A stretch of DNA of 64,000 bases from Fuscovulum ytuae. GTDB lineage: Bacteria > Pseudomonadota > Alphaproteobacteria > Rhodobacterales > Rhodobacteraceae. Positions 53,701 through 61,496 of the stretch are shown in pieces. The translations under genes were made by a program, and so were the position numbers. How positions within the stretch are numbered: the first letter of the stretch is position 1; each line of letters starts with the position of its first letter. The stretch lies in assembly GCF_029953595.1 (NCBI RefSeq), contig NZ_CP124537.1, positions 105,108 through 169,107 of the forward strand. Direction: 5' to 3'. The notes under the pieces are model-generated. The model searched no databases, was not told the origin of the DNA, and saw only the letters and a list, made by a program, of their open reading frames with translations.

Positions 53701-56700
53701 GGGCGACGACACCTTCTGGGGCGATGCCGGCAATGACCGTCTGGAAGGCGGTGAAGGCAACGACTTCTTCTTTGGCGGTGCGGGCAACGACATCATCACC
53801 GACGAGTTCGGCGATGACGAGGTCCGTTCGGGCGCAGGGGATGACGTGGTCAATGCCGGTCAGGGCTTCAACCTGATCATCACCGACACGGGCAGCGACT
53901 TTGTCTGGGGTGGCCCGGACAACGACGAGATGCTGCTGGGTCAGGACAATGACTTTGGCCGCGGCAGCGTCGGTGGCGGCATGATCATGGGGGGCGAAGG
54001 CAATGACTGGCTTGAGGCCGGTGGCGCCAACAACCTTCTTCTGGGCGACAACGGTGACCTCGTCCAGGGTCTGCCGATCAAGCGTAGCGTCGACAGCACG
54101 ATCGTGGGCCATGACGTTCTGATCGGCGGCAACGGCAATGATGACTTCGACGCCGAAACCGGCGACGACATCATGGTGAGCGGCGCTGGCACGAACAAGT
54201 TCTTCGGCCAGCTGGGCTTTGACTGGGCCAGCCATGCCAACACGCCCGATGGTGTGCATGCGGATATGCTGAACCGGCTCTTTGCCCCGCCGGCGGTGGC
54301 GGCTTCGCCTGCAACCGTGCTGGACCGCTACTCGCAGACCGAAGCGCTGTCCGGGTCGAAGCAGGCCGATATCCTGCGCGGCGATGACGATACCGCCTTC
54401 GCGGTCGATCATGCGCTGCTGGATCAGAATGTGGGCCTGATCCAGGGTCTGGATGCCTTCCTGTCGGGTGTGAACGAAGATGGTGAGATCCGCTTCAGTG
54501 CGGGCAACATCATCCTTGGCGGCGGTGGTGGCGACATCATCGAAGGCCGTGGCGGCGATGACCTGATCGACGGCGACCTCTTCCTGAATGTGATGATCAA
54601 GGTGACGCCTGCGAACGGTGAGCCTGCCTATCTTGTCAAGGGCATGGGCGACATCCAGGAGAAGCTCTTCACCGGCGAGATCACGCCGCGCGAACTGAGC
54701 ATCGTCCGCGAGATCATCGACGGCAGTGCGGCGGGTGATGTCGACGTGGCCGAATATTCCGGCAATCTCGCCGATTACACGATCGAAGGCTACAACGCCC
54801 TGACCGGGGTGGCGACCGACACCGATGGCGATGGCTGGATCTCGGTCACCGACACGCGGGCCGCTGCCACGGATGGCGTGGACCGGCTGAAGAACATCGA
54901 GCGCCTTCTCTTTGCCGATGGCACGATCAAGATCGCCGACCATGAGAACGCCATCGCCGAAGGCCGTGTCACGGTTCAGGCCAATGGCGTGGCGGCGGCC
55001 AACGGCCAGCCCGTTGGGGTGGCCGGTCAGGTTCTGATGGCCTCCATGGCCGCGGTCATCGACCGTGACAACATCACCGCTGACAATGAAACGGGGGCGA
55101 TCCGCGAAGAAGACGTCGAATACACCTGGCAGGTCGAAACGGCACCGGGAAGCGGTGTCTTCACCGATATCCTGGGGATCGTCGCGGATAACTTCACACC
55201 CGTGACCGGGGCAACCTACACCGTCTCGGCCGCCGAAGAAGGCCTTGCCATCCGCGCCGTCGCTCGCTTCAAAGACGCAGATGGCGCCATCGAAACCGTC
55301 TATTCCAATGCGGATGAAGGCGGGAACCCGGTGAACCGGATCAACGGAACCGCCGGGGCCGATGTCATCAACGGCTTGGCCATCGACGACATCATCAACG
55401 GGTTGGGCGGGGCCGACCTCATCAATGCCTTGGCAGGCAATGACACCGTCTTTGGCGGTGGCGGGGCCGACACCATCAACGGCGGCATAGGCGCGGATGT
55501 CCTGAACGGTGACGGTGGCGCGGACCTCATCAATGGTGGTGACGGTGCGGACACCATCAACGGGGGTGGCGGGGCCGATGTCATCAACGGTGACGCTGGC
55601 GCGGATGTGATCGCTGGTGGCGCCGGTGCGGATGTGATCAATGGCGGTGACGGAAACGATACCGTCACCTGGTCCGTCGGCAATGGTCGCGACATCATCG
55701 ATGGAGGCGCGAACGAGGCAGCGGGCGATACCGTCGTCATCAACGGAAACGCCACGGCAGAAACCTTCCGGGTCTACACCGCCGAGGCCTTTCTTGCCCT
55801 TGGCGGCACGCGCAGCGTCGCGCCCGGAACCGAGATCGTCATCACGCGCAATGGCACAGGCAACGGTGCCGTCATCGCAGAACTGACCGGGATCGAAGAG
55901 ATCGTCATCAATACCGGGGCCGGAAACGACACCGTCATCCCGATCGGAGACTTCAACCCGACAAGCCTCAGCTTCAACACCATCACCATCGATGGCTCGG
56001 CAGGCAATGACACGGTCGATATCTCCGACCTCGCCTCCGCACACCGCATCCTCTTCCGCACAGGTGGTGGCGAAGATGTCGTCGTCGGAACCCTCCGCTC
56101 CCAAGACGTCATCGAAGTCCCAGAAGGCGCAAACCCCGCAACCTACGTCGCAACCGCAAACGGAAACGGTACCGTCACAATGTCAAACGGAACGCATTCC
56201 GTGACATTCACAGGGGACATCTCAGCGCTTCCGCTTCTGGTACCCTCGGGCAGCACCGGTGGTGGCGAAACGCCTGCGCCTTTGCTGACGGCGAATGATG
56301 CTGCGGGGCTTTTGGATCTTGTGCGTGGCATCAACCCGGATGGGAATGACGATGCGGCCAATGCATTGGGTGTTCGCACTTTGACGGGTGAGGGCAACAA
56401 CTTTGCCGACCCGACGCTGGGCGCGCATGGGGAACCCTTTATTCGCATCACGCCGAACCGGTCGGGCACGCGTGAGGAAGGCGGGGTCAACAACGCGGTC
56501 AACCCGATCTTTGACGGGCTGGATGCGCGCACCATCTCGGACATCATCGGCACGCAGGAAGAGGGGCTTGCCCCAAGCGCGCAGGCCAACATCTTCTTCA
56601 TGGCCTTTGCGCAATACTTCGACCATGGGCTGAGCTTCATCCCGAAGGGGGGGGCAGGCACCATTCAGATCGGTGATGTCGGCATGGGCGCCCGCGCCCA

Positions 56701-59392
56701 GAACCCGGCCGACCTGACCCGCGCCTCGGTGGTGGGCTTTGATGAGGATGGCGCGGCACAGCACCTGAACATCACCTCGCCCTTCGTGGATCAGAACCAG
56801 GTCTATGGCTCCACCAGCATGATCGGCCAGTTGCTGCGCGAAGGCGACGGGATGGGCGGTCTGGGGGCACGCGTGATCCTTGGGGCGGAGGATCCTTCGG
56901 CCCCGGGCTACAAGCTGCTGCCCACGCTGCGCGAGGTGCTGGAGCATCACATCGAGAATGGAACGGTCTTCCAGGGCAGCGATCTGCCCAATGGTGGCCA
57001 GACCCTGCTTGAGTTCTATCCGACGCTGAAGAATGAGGATGGCACCTATAACACTGACGTCGTGAAGGCGCTGACCGCGAACTTCATGGGCGAAGGCCAG
57101 CCTTTGATCCTTGATGCCAACCCCTTCATCAACCTGCTCGACCATGTCGTGGCCGGTGACGGGCGGGTGAACGAGAACATCACGCTGACTTCGATGCACA
57201 CGATCTTTGCGCGCAACCACAACTATCATGTGGAGCAGCTTGAAGGTCTTTATGCCTCGAATGGCACGGTACTGACGGCGGAGGAACTTTTCCAAGCCGC
57301 CAAGATCGTGAACGAGGCCGAGTATCAGCGTGTGGTCTTCACCGAGTTTGCCGAGAAGCTGCTTGGCGGCGAGGGAATCCGTGGCGAAGGCGATCATGGC
57401 TTCACCGAATGGAACCCGGATACGAATGCGGCGATCAGCCAGGAATTCGCCTCTGCGGTTTACCGGTTTGGTCACACCATGATCGGTCAGACCATCTCGG
57501 TCAGCAATGCAGATGGGACGGTGTCGCAGGTGTCGCTCTTTGATGCCTTCCTCAACCCGACCAATGCCGAAGGGGCCTTCACGCAAAGCCTTCAGACGCT
57601 GGCGCAATACGGCTATGTCCCGCAGCCCGGCTATCTGCAAATCGGCGCGGCCTCGGTTCTTGAAGGCATCGCGGGTCAGGCGGCCGAAGAGGTGGACGTG
57701 AACATCGTGGACGGTGTCCGCAATGATCTGGTCCGGGTCAGCGCCGACCTTTTCGCCTTCAACGTGGCCCGTGGCCGCGATGTGGGGCTTGGCACGCTGA
57801 ACCAGGTGAAGGCGGCGCTTCTGGACTCGGAGAGCCCCTATATCCAAGAGGCGCTCAGCTTCGTGGATGCGGGTCTTCTGCAACCCTACACGAGCTGGGA
57901 AGACTTCGGCGCGCGCAACAACCTGTCGGAGGCGGTGCTGACCCAGTTCCGTCAGGCCTATCCTGACCTTGTCTTGGAGGATCAGGCGGCTGCGGATGCC
58001 TTCTCGGCACTGAACCCCGAGATCGCCTTGGTCGACAATGGCGATGGCAGCTTCACCGTGAAGGGCATCGACCGGGTCGATCTCTGGGTCGGTGGTCTGG
58101 CCGAGGCCAAGGTGAACGGCGGGATCGTGGGCTCCACCTTCTGGGTGGTGATCCATGAACAGCTTGACCGTCTGCAGGAAGGTGATCGCTTCTACTACAT
58201 CGACCGACTGGAGAACTTCGACCTCTACCAGAACTTCGTCGAGGGCCAGAGCTTCGCCGATATCGTGATGCGCAACACCGGCCTGACTGGGCTGGATGAG
58301 CGGATCTTCGAAGTGTCGGATGAAGACAATGGTGCAGGCGCCGGGACCGGCGGTGACGACACCGGTGTCGATGCTGGAAACGGCGATGCGCAAGCGCCTG
58401 GTTCCGAGACCGGGGATGCCGCCGAGAACGGGGCAGAAACCGTCTCGCCCGATGACGGAGCGAGCGGGTCCGAGGGCGAAGCGTCGGGCGGCCATGATGA
58501 TGTCGCCGATGACGAGGCCGAGGATGCCGATGACGACGCTCCGGGCGCGGGTTCGGGCAGCGGCACGGGGTCGGGCACTGGCACGGGCACTGGGACGGGC
58601 GGCGGTGTGCCGGTTGTTGACGGTGTGGTGCTGATGCCGGGGTCTGCGGCGGGTGTCATGGTCGGCGATGCCGGTGATGACGTGATCGTCGGTGGCGAAG
58701 AGGGCGATGCCCTCCTTGGCAAGGGCGGGTCGGATATCATCCTTGGCAATGGCGGCAATGATGTTGCGGTCGGCGGCAGCGGTGGTGACGTGATCGAAGG
58801 CGGCGCGGGTCGTGACGTTCTTCTGGGCGGCGAAGGGGATGATGTCTTCCTCGCGGCGTCTGATGACGGGGCGGACATGCTCTTCGGCGGCGAAGGCAGC
58901 GATACGCTTGACCTCTCGGCCCTGACCGAGGATGCGGTGATCGATCTGGGGGCCTATACGGCGATCGGGACGGCGCGCATCGGCGGTGTGACCGATCACC
59001 TTGTGGGGATCGAGAATGCCACCGGCGGGATGGGCAATGATGTGATCAAGGCGTCCTTGTCGATCAACGTGCTGACGGGCGGGGATGGCGATGATGTCTT
59101 CGTCTTCGTCTCGGCCGGCACGGCGGATGGCGACGTGATCACGGACTTCCGTCCGGGCGACAAGATCGACCTGTCGGGGATCGACGCGATGGTGGGCATG
59201 AATGGCAACCAGGCCTTCGAGCTGGCCGGTCAGGGCACGACGGCGGCGGGCAGCCTGGTGATCCGGGAGGTTGCGACCGAGAACGGGGTGGACACGATCA
59301 TCGACGGGTTCACCGACGGTGACGCGGATGCCGACTTCTCGATCACGCTGCGCGGGGCGCATACCCTCGACAGCTCGTCCTTCAACTTCTGA
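50795..59392 (+). CDS. Giant secreted protein: two animal-type heme peroxidase domains plus RTX repeats (MopA-like)
   Basis: A 2865-residue protein begun at ATG 50795, chosen because GGAGG lies 8 bases upstream; TTG 50765 and ATG 50780 lack this. Peroxidase domain 1 (about residues 100-900) has distal H259 (QFFDHGLD), R487 (GDGRANEN) and proximal H621 (YRFGHSM). RTX block 1 follows from about 957, an Ig/VCBS-like part near 1390-1510, and RTX block 2 near 1515-1626. Peroxidase domain 2 (about 1830-2500) has H1944, R2124 and H2227. After an acidic Gly/Ser/Thr linker comes RTX block 3 (about 2623-2690) and a C-terminal type I secretion region ending SSSFNF. No N-terminal signal peptide, as expected for RTX export. 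Calcium-binding heme peroxidases of this class (MopA) are linked to Mn(II) oxidation in Aurantimonas and Roseobacter; the substrate here is inferred. Confidence 0.93.
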   Translation: MVTVNMNDLEFILQQIKIAEADARGEQILGTYLPTTELPWGLRRVDGSNNNLNVDQGTYGAAAQEFPRATTPTWVKEGDDGMAFGPPMIDPATGQLIDSGVLGIPLGYTPQTYLSNNDYAQRFPNDPTLGSRAIQAGDVVDADPRIISNLINDQTMNNPAVLIAAFQVAGSDDPYAAAKAIQDQFEAYKAAVASGNTTGADTLKGEILTALDAAGLTYEASTSGDLAKLTVVVPNVAPDEGLSAPFNSWMTIFGQFFDHGLDLVEKGGFGTVYIPLQPDDPLYVPGSNTNFMVVTRSTLTENGEPVNKVTPFVDQNQTYTSHPSHQVFLREYVLVDGKPVPTGNLLNGNEASGGGMATWGDVKAQALNILGIELNDLNVHSVPLLATDPYGNFIPGANGFPQIVKVVGSEQVLMEGSIAAPVNTIGAVSAGVAFLDDIAHNATPGFAGLTQKLPDADTDVSVATELQPAGTYDNELLDRHYIAGDGRANENIALTAVHHVFHSEHNRQVESMQTILLNNAKAILTGGGDILAATDFLNEWLAVPFDVAGDLAAATIDSLAWNGARLFQSAKFVTEMQYQHLVFEEFARKVQPFVNVFVNYDGVLDPAILGEFAHTVYRFGHSMLNEGVDRYDADYNADHIDLISAFLNPVEFAESGIDAEEAAGALARGMTRQRGNEIDEFVTEALRNNLVGLPLDLAAINIARGRETGVPSLNEARAQFFAGSGDSQIKPYESWFDFALNLKNPVSIINFIAAYGTHSTIVNAPTVEAKRDAATLLVLGGDGAPADRLDFLNATGAYAASVEDSTLGGLNLVDFWVGGLAEKKMIFGGMLGSTFNFVFEVQLEALQDADRFYYLNRLANLNLTAQLENNKFSDMIHRNTDATHLPGDVFSTPDFYIEADISKQFNAGLGVDGRGDPTEGGDPILQAIQPKVIRRDTDGDGISDYVRFTGAEHVVMGGTDGNDILIGGKGDDTFWGDAGNDRLEGGEGNDFFFGGAGNDIITDEFGDDEVRSGAGDDVVNAGQGFNLIITDTGSDFVWGGPDNDEMLLGQDNDFGRGSVGGGMIMGGEGNDWLEAGGANNLLLGDNGDLVQGLPIKRSVDSTIVGHDVLIGGNGNDDFDAETGDDIMVSGAGTNKFFGQLGFDWASHANTPDGVHADMLNRLFAPPAVAASPATVLDRYSQTEALSGSKQADILRGDDDTAFAVDHALLDQNVGLIQGLDAFLSGVNEDGEIRFSAGNIILGGGGGDIIEGRGGDDLIDGDLFLNVMIKVTPANGEPAYLVKGMGDIQEKLFTGEITPRELSIVREIIDGSAAGDVDVAEYSGNLADYTIEGYNALTGVATDTDGDGWISVTDTRAAATDGVDRLKNIERLLFADGTIKIADHENAIAEGRVTVQANGVAAANGQPVGVAGQVLMASMAAVIDRDNITADNETGAIREEDVEYTWQVETAPGSGVFTDILGIVADNFTPVTGATYTVSAAEEGLAIRAVARFKDADGAIETVYSNADEGGNPVNRINGTAGADVINGLAIDDIINGLGGADLINALAGNDTVFGGGGADTINGGIGADVLNGDGGADLINGGDGADTINGGGGADVINGDAGADVIAGGAGADVINGGDGNDTVTWSVGNGRDIIDGGANEAAGDTVVINGNATAETFRVYTAEAFLALGGTRSVAPGTEIVITRNGTGNGAVIAELTGIEEIVINTGAGNDTVIPIGDFNPTSLSFNTITIDGSAGNDTVDISDLASAHRILFRTGGGEDVVVGTLRSQDVIEVPEGANPATYVATANGNGTVTMSNGTHSVTFTGDISALPLLVPSGSTGGGETPAPLLTANDAAGLLDLVRGINPDGNDDAANALGVRTLTGEGNNFADPTLGAHGEPFIRITPNRSGTREEGGVNNAVNPIFDGLDARTISDIIGTQEEGLAPSAQANIFFMAFAQYFDHGLSFIPKGGAGTIQIGDVGMGARAQNPADLTRASVVGFDEDGAAQHLNITSPFVDQNQVYGSTSMIGQLLREGDGMGGLGARVILGAEDPSAPGYKLLPTLREVLEHHIENGTVFQGSDLPNGGQTLLEFYPTLKNEDGTYNTDVVKALTANFMGEGQPLILDANPFINLLDHVVAGDGRVNENITLTSMHTIFARNHNYHVEQLEGLYASNGTVLTAEELFQAAKIVNEAEYQRVVFTEFAEKLLGGEGIRGEGDHGFTEWNPDTNAAISQEFASAVYRFGHTMIGQTISVSNADGTVSQVSLFDAFLNPTNAEGAFTQSLQTLAQYGYVPQPGYLQIGAASVLEGIAGQAAEEVDVNIVDGVRNDLVRVSADLFAFNVARGRDVGLGTLNQVKAALLDSESPYIQEALSFVDAGLLQPYTSWEDFGARNNLSEAVLTQFRQAYPDLVLEDQAAADAFSALNPEIALVDNGDGSFTVKGIDRVDLWVGGLAEAKVNGGIVGSTFWVVIHEQLDRLQEGDRFYYIDRLENFDLYQNFVEGQSFADIVMRNTGLTGLDERIFEVSDEDNGAGAGTGGDDTGVDAGNGDAQAPGSETGDAAENGAETVSPDDGASGSEGEASGGHDDVADDEAEDADDDAPGAGSGSGTGSGTGTGTGTGGGVPVVDGVVLMPGSAAGVMVGDAGDDVIVGGEEGDALLGKGGSDIILGNGGNDVAVGGSGGDVIEGGAGRDVLLGGEGDDVFLAASDDGADMLFGGEGSDTLDLSALTEDAVIDLGAYTAIGTARIGGVTDHLVGIENATGGMGNDVIKASLSINVLTGGDGDDVFVFVSAGTADGDVITDFRPGDKIDLSGIDAMVGMNGNQAFELAGQGTTAAGSLVIREVATENGVDTIIDGFTDGDADADFSITLRGAHTLDSSSFNF
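53664..54060 (+). repeat. RTX (GGxGxDxxx) nonapeptide repeat block 1
   Basis: Degenerate nonapeptides such as GGKGDDTFW, GDAGNDRLE and GGEGNDFFF, coding for calcium-binding beta-roll turns between the first peroxidase domain and the Ig-like part. Repetition is at the protein level; DNA copies are not identical. Confidence 0.85.
55339..55670 (+). repeat. RTX nonapeptide repeat block 2
   Basis: A regular run of repeats spelled around GGGGADTIN, GGIGADVLN, GDGGADLIN and GGDGADTIN. It is more uniform than blocks 1 and 3 and almost every unit carries GAD rather than GND, suggesting recent internal expansion. Confidence 0.85.
58650..58870 (+). repeat. RTX nonapeptide repeat block 3
   Basis: Repeats GDAGDDVIV, GGEEGDALL, GKGGSDIIL, GNGGNDVAV, GGAGRDVLL and GGEGDDVFL directly precede the C-terminal secretion region, the standard position for beta-roll repeats that fold on calcium outside the cell. 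Confidence 0.85.
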
Positions 59393-59400
59393 TGACACTG

Positions 59401-59434
59401 ACCCCCGGCTGGGAAGCTAGCCGGGGGTGTTTTC
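59401..59434 (+). terminator. Rho-independent terminator after the peroxidase gene
   Basis: ACCCCCGGCT (59401-59410) and AGCCGGGGGT (59419-59428) form a perfect 10-base stem with an 8-base loop, followed by GTTTTC. It begins 8 bases after the stop, so the secretion operon downstream is probably transcribed from its own promoter. Confidence 0.85.
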
Positions 59435-59452
59435 GGTCTACGTGGCAGGTTC

Positions 59453-59464
59453 AGACCTTGGTCT
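59453..59464. promoter_or_regulatory. Dyad motif site 4 (upstream of type I secretion operon)
   Basis: AGACCTTGGTCT has perfect AGACC/GGTCT arms two bases apart. The inner 11 bases equal site 3 upstream of the peroxidase. It lies between the peroxidase terminator and the ABC transporter gene, 139 bases before its ATG. Confidence 0.45.
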
Positions 59465-59602
59465 AACGGATTGCCGGACCCTGTTCCGTGACGGAATCAG
59501 GTCGGATTTTCTAGCTTCAGATCATCGGGACAGTCCGGCTTCTACGGAATCACCTGTTCCTTTTGGGCAAGATGCCCGGATTGAAGTGTTTGAGAGGCAG
59601 TT

Positions 59603-61396
59603 ATGGCGCATCCGATGTCGAGTGCAGATCCTTTGGCTTTGCGGAAGGCGCGTTCGTTGTTGAACGCGGACTTGGCGCGGTATGGTTGGGCGTTGTTTGG
59701 GATTTCTGGTTTGATCAGCGTTTTGGCGCTGACGGGTTCGTTTTACATGTTGCAGGTATATGACCGGGCGTTGACGTCTGGCTCGGTACAGACGCTGGCG
59801 TTTTTGTCGATTTTGGCTTTGGCCTTGTACATGGTTCAGGGCGGTTTTGACACGATCCGGAGCCAGGTTTTGGTGCGGATTGGGGCGCGTCTGGACCAGC
59901 GTCTTGCGCCTTTGTCGCACAAGGTTGCGATTGACATGCCGCGCTATGGGTTTTCGACGACGGAGGCGCTGGAGCGGGGCCGGACGGTGGACACGCTGCG
60001 GAACTTTTTGGGCTCGCAGGCGCCTGCTGCGATTTTTGATCTGCCCTTTGTGCCTGTGTTTTTGGTGTTTGTGTATCTGCTGCACCCTGTTCTGGGGGCA
60101 GTGACGCTGGGTGGCGCGGTTGTGCTGGCGCTTTTGACGATGCTGGCAGAGTTCAAGTCGCGGGATTTGGCCAAATCGGCGCAGCGTGCGCTGGTGGTGC
60201 GCAATACGATCTCGGAATCCAACACGCGCAACTCGGAAAGCCTGATCGCGATGGGGGCGACGGGGCGTGCGGTGGAACGCTTTGCGGCGGCCAACCGTCA
60301 GCATCTGGACCTTCAGACGCGGGCCTCGGACATCACCGGGACGATGGGGGCGATGTCGCGAGTGCTGCGGATGCTCTTGCAATCGGGGCTCTTGGGTCTT
60401 GGGGCGTTCTTCACGATCCAGGGCGAGCTGTCGGCGGGGGCGATCATCGCGGTGTCGGTGGCCTCGGGTCGGGCGCTGGCGCCGATCGATCAGGTGATTG
60501 CGAACTGGAAGGGGATTGTGTCGGCGCGGCACGCTTGGACGCAACTGCGCGACACGTTGGTGGCGCTGTCGGCGGAGAAGACGCCGGTGATGCTGCCCTC
60601 GCCGACGCAATCCTTGCGGGTTGAGAACCTGACGGTGGCCTCGCCTGCGAATGGCCGGGTGCTGTTGTCGGAGGTGAGCTTTGAATTGCAGGCGGGTCAG
60701 GCGCTGGCGATCGTGGGCCCGTCGGGCGGGGGCAAGTCGACGCTGTTGCGGGCGCTTGCGGGTGTCTGGCCGGTGCTGCGCGGGTCGATCCGCTATGATG
60801 ACGTGGACCTTGCGCAATGGGACCCGTCGCGGATGGGCGAGATCATCGGCTTTTTGCCGCAGGAAGTGGGTCTCTTCAACGGGACGGTGCGCGAGAACAT
60901 CAGCCGCTTTGACACGAACAAGGACACGGATGCGGTCTACAAGGCGGCGGTGGCGGCGAATGTGCACAAGATGATCGCGGGCCTGCCCGAGGGCTATGAC
61001 ACCGAGGTGGGGGCGCTGGGGACCGCGCTTTCCGCCGGGCAGCGCCAGCGGATCGGACTTGCGCGCGCGCTTTATCAGGACCCGTTCGTGGTGCTGCTGG
61101 ATGAACCCAATGCCTCGCTTGATGCGGTGGGGGAGCGGGCGCTGAACGATACGATCAAGGCGATCCGGGCGCGTGGCGGCATCGCGGTGATCGTGGCGCA
61201 TCGTCCGAGCGTGCTGGCGGCGGTGGATATGGTGGCGGCGGTGCATGCCGGTCGTCTGGCGGCCTTTGGCACGAAGGAAGAGGTTTTGGGCAACCGCGAC
61301 GGCAAGGTGGTGGCGCCCACCACGGTGGCGGGCAGCGATCAGATCAACCTCGGCCCGGCCGAGCGCGAGTTGCAGGCTGCGGCGAATGCGAACTGA
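59603..61396 (+). CDS. Type I secretion ABC transporter (PrtD-like permease/ATPase)
   Basis: A 597-residue half transporter of the PrtD/AprD group. The N-terminal half has TM helices starting with YGWALFGISGLISVLALTGS and the PrtD-type FYMLQVYDRALTSGSVQTL. The ATPase half has Walker A IVGPSGGGKSTLLRAL, signature LSAGQRQRIGLARALY, and Walker B FVVLLDEPNASLDAVGE. No C39 peptidase domain, as expected for RTX substrates. GAGAGGCAG precedes the ATG. Codon use is distinctive, with many TTG leucines in the first 200 codons. It should export the giant peroxidase. Confidence 0.93.
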   Translation: MAHPMSSADPLALRKARSLLNADLARYGWALFGISGLISVLALTGSFYMLQVYDRALTSGSVQTLAFLSILALALYMVQGGFDTIRSQVLVRIGARLDQRLAPLSHKVAIDMPRYGFSTTEALERGRTVDTLRNFLGSQAPAAIFDLPFVPVFLVFVYLLHPVLGAVTLGGAVVLALLTMLAEFKSRDLAKSAQRALVVRNTISESNTRNSESLIAMGATGRAVERFAAANRQHLDLQTRASDITGTMGAMSRVLRMLLQSGLLGLGAFFTIQGELSAGAIIAVSVASGRALAPIDQVIANWKGIVSARHAWTQLRDTLVALSAEKTPVMLPSPTQSLRVENLTVASPANGRVLLSEVSFELQAGQALAIVGPSGGGKSTLLRALAGVWPVLRGSIRYDDVDLAQWDPSRMGEIIGFLPQEVGLFNGTVRENISRFDTNKDTDAVYKAAVAANVHKMIAGLPEGYDTEVGALGTALSAGQRQRIGLARALYQDPFVVLLDEPNASLDAVGERALNDTIKAIRARGGIAVIVAHRPSVLAAVDMVAAVHAGRLAAFGTKEEVLGNRDGKVVAPTTVAGSDQINLGPAERELQAAANAN

Positions 61397-61496
61397 GGCG
61401 GCAGGCTGAGGTGGGGCCGCGGCCCCGAGTGACGGATGGGGCGCAACACGCCCAGCCAGAACAGACAGCAGGAACGGACAAAGGAAGGAGGCGGAG

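Noticed and set aside
55339..55670. Regular short DNA repeats that could look like a CRISPR or satellite array
   Set aside because: They are in frame, code for RTX nonapeptides and vary at wobble positions; there are no unique spacers.
50663..56104. An 1813-residue open frame on the minus strand opposite the peroxidase gene
   Set aside because: It is a shadow of the codon bias in a long high-GC gene: the plus-strand product has recognisable peroxidase and RTX motifs and a ribosome site, while the antisense product has none.
56222..59398. A 1058-residue minus-strand open frame opposite peroxidase domain 2
   Set aside because: Same reasoning: low-complexity His/Arg/Asp-rich sequence without domains, exactly mirroring the coding strand.
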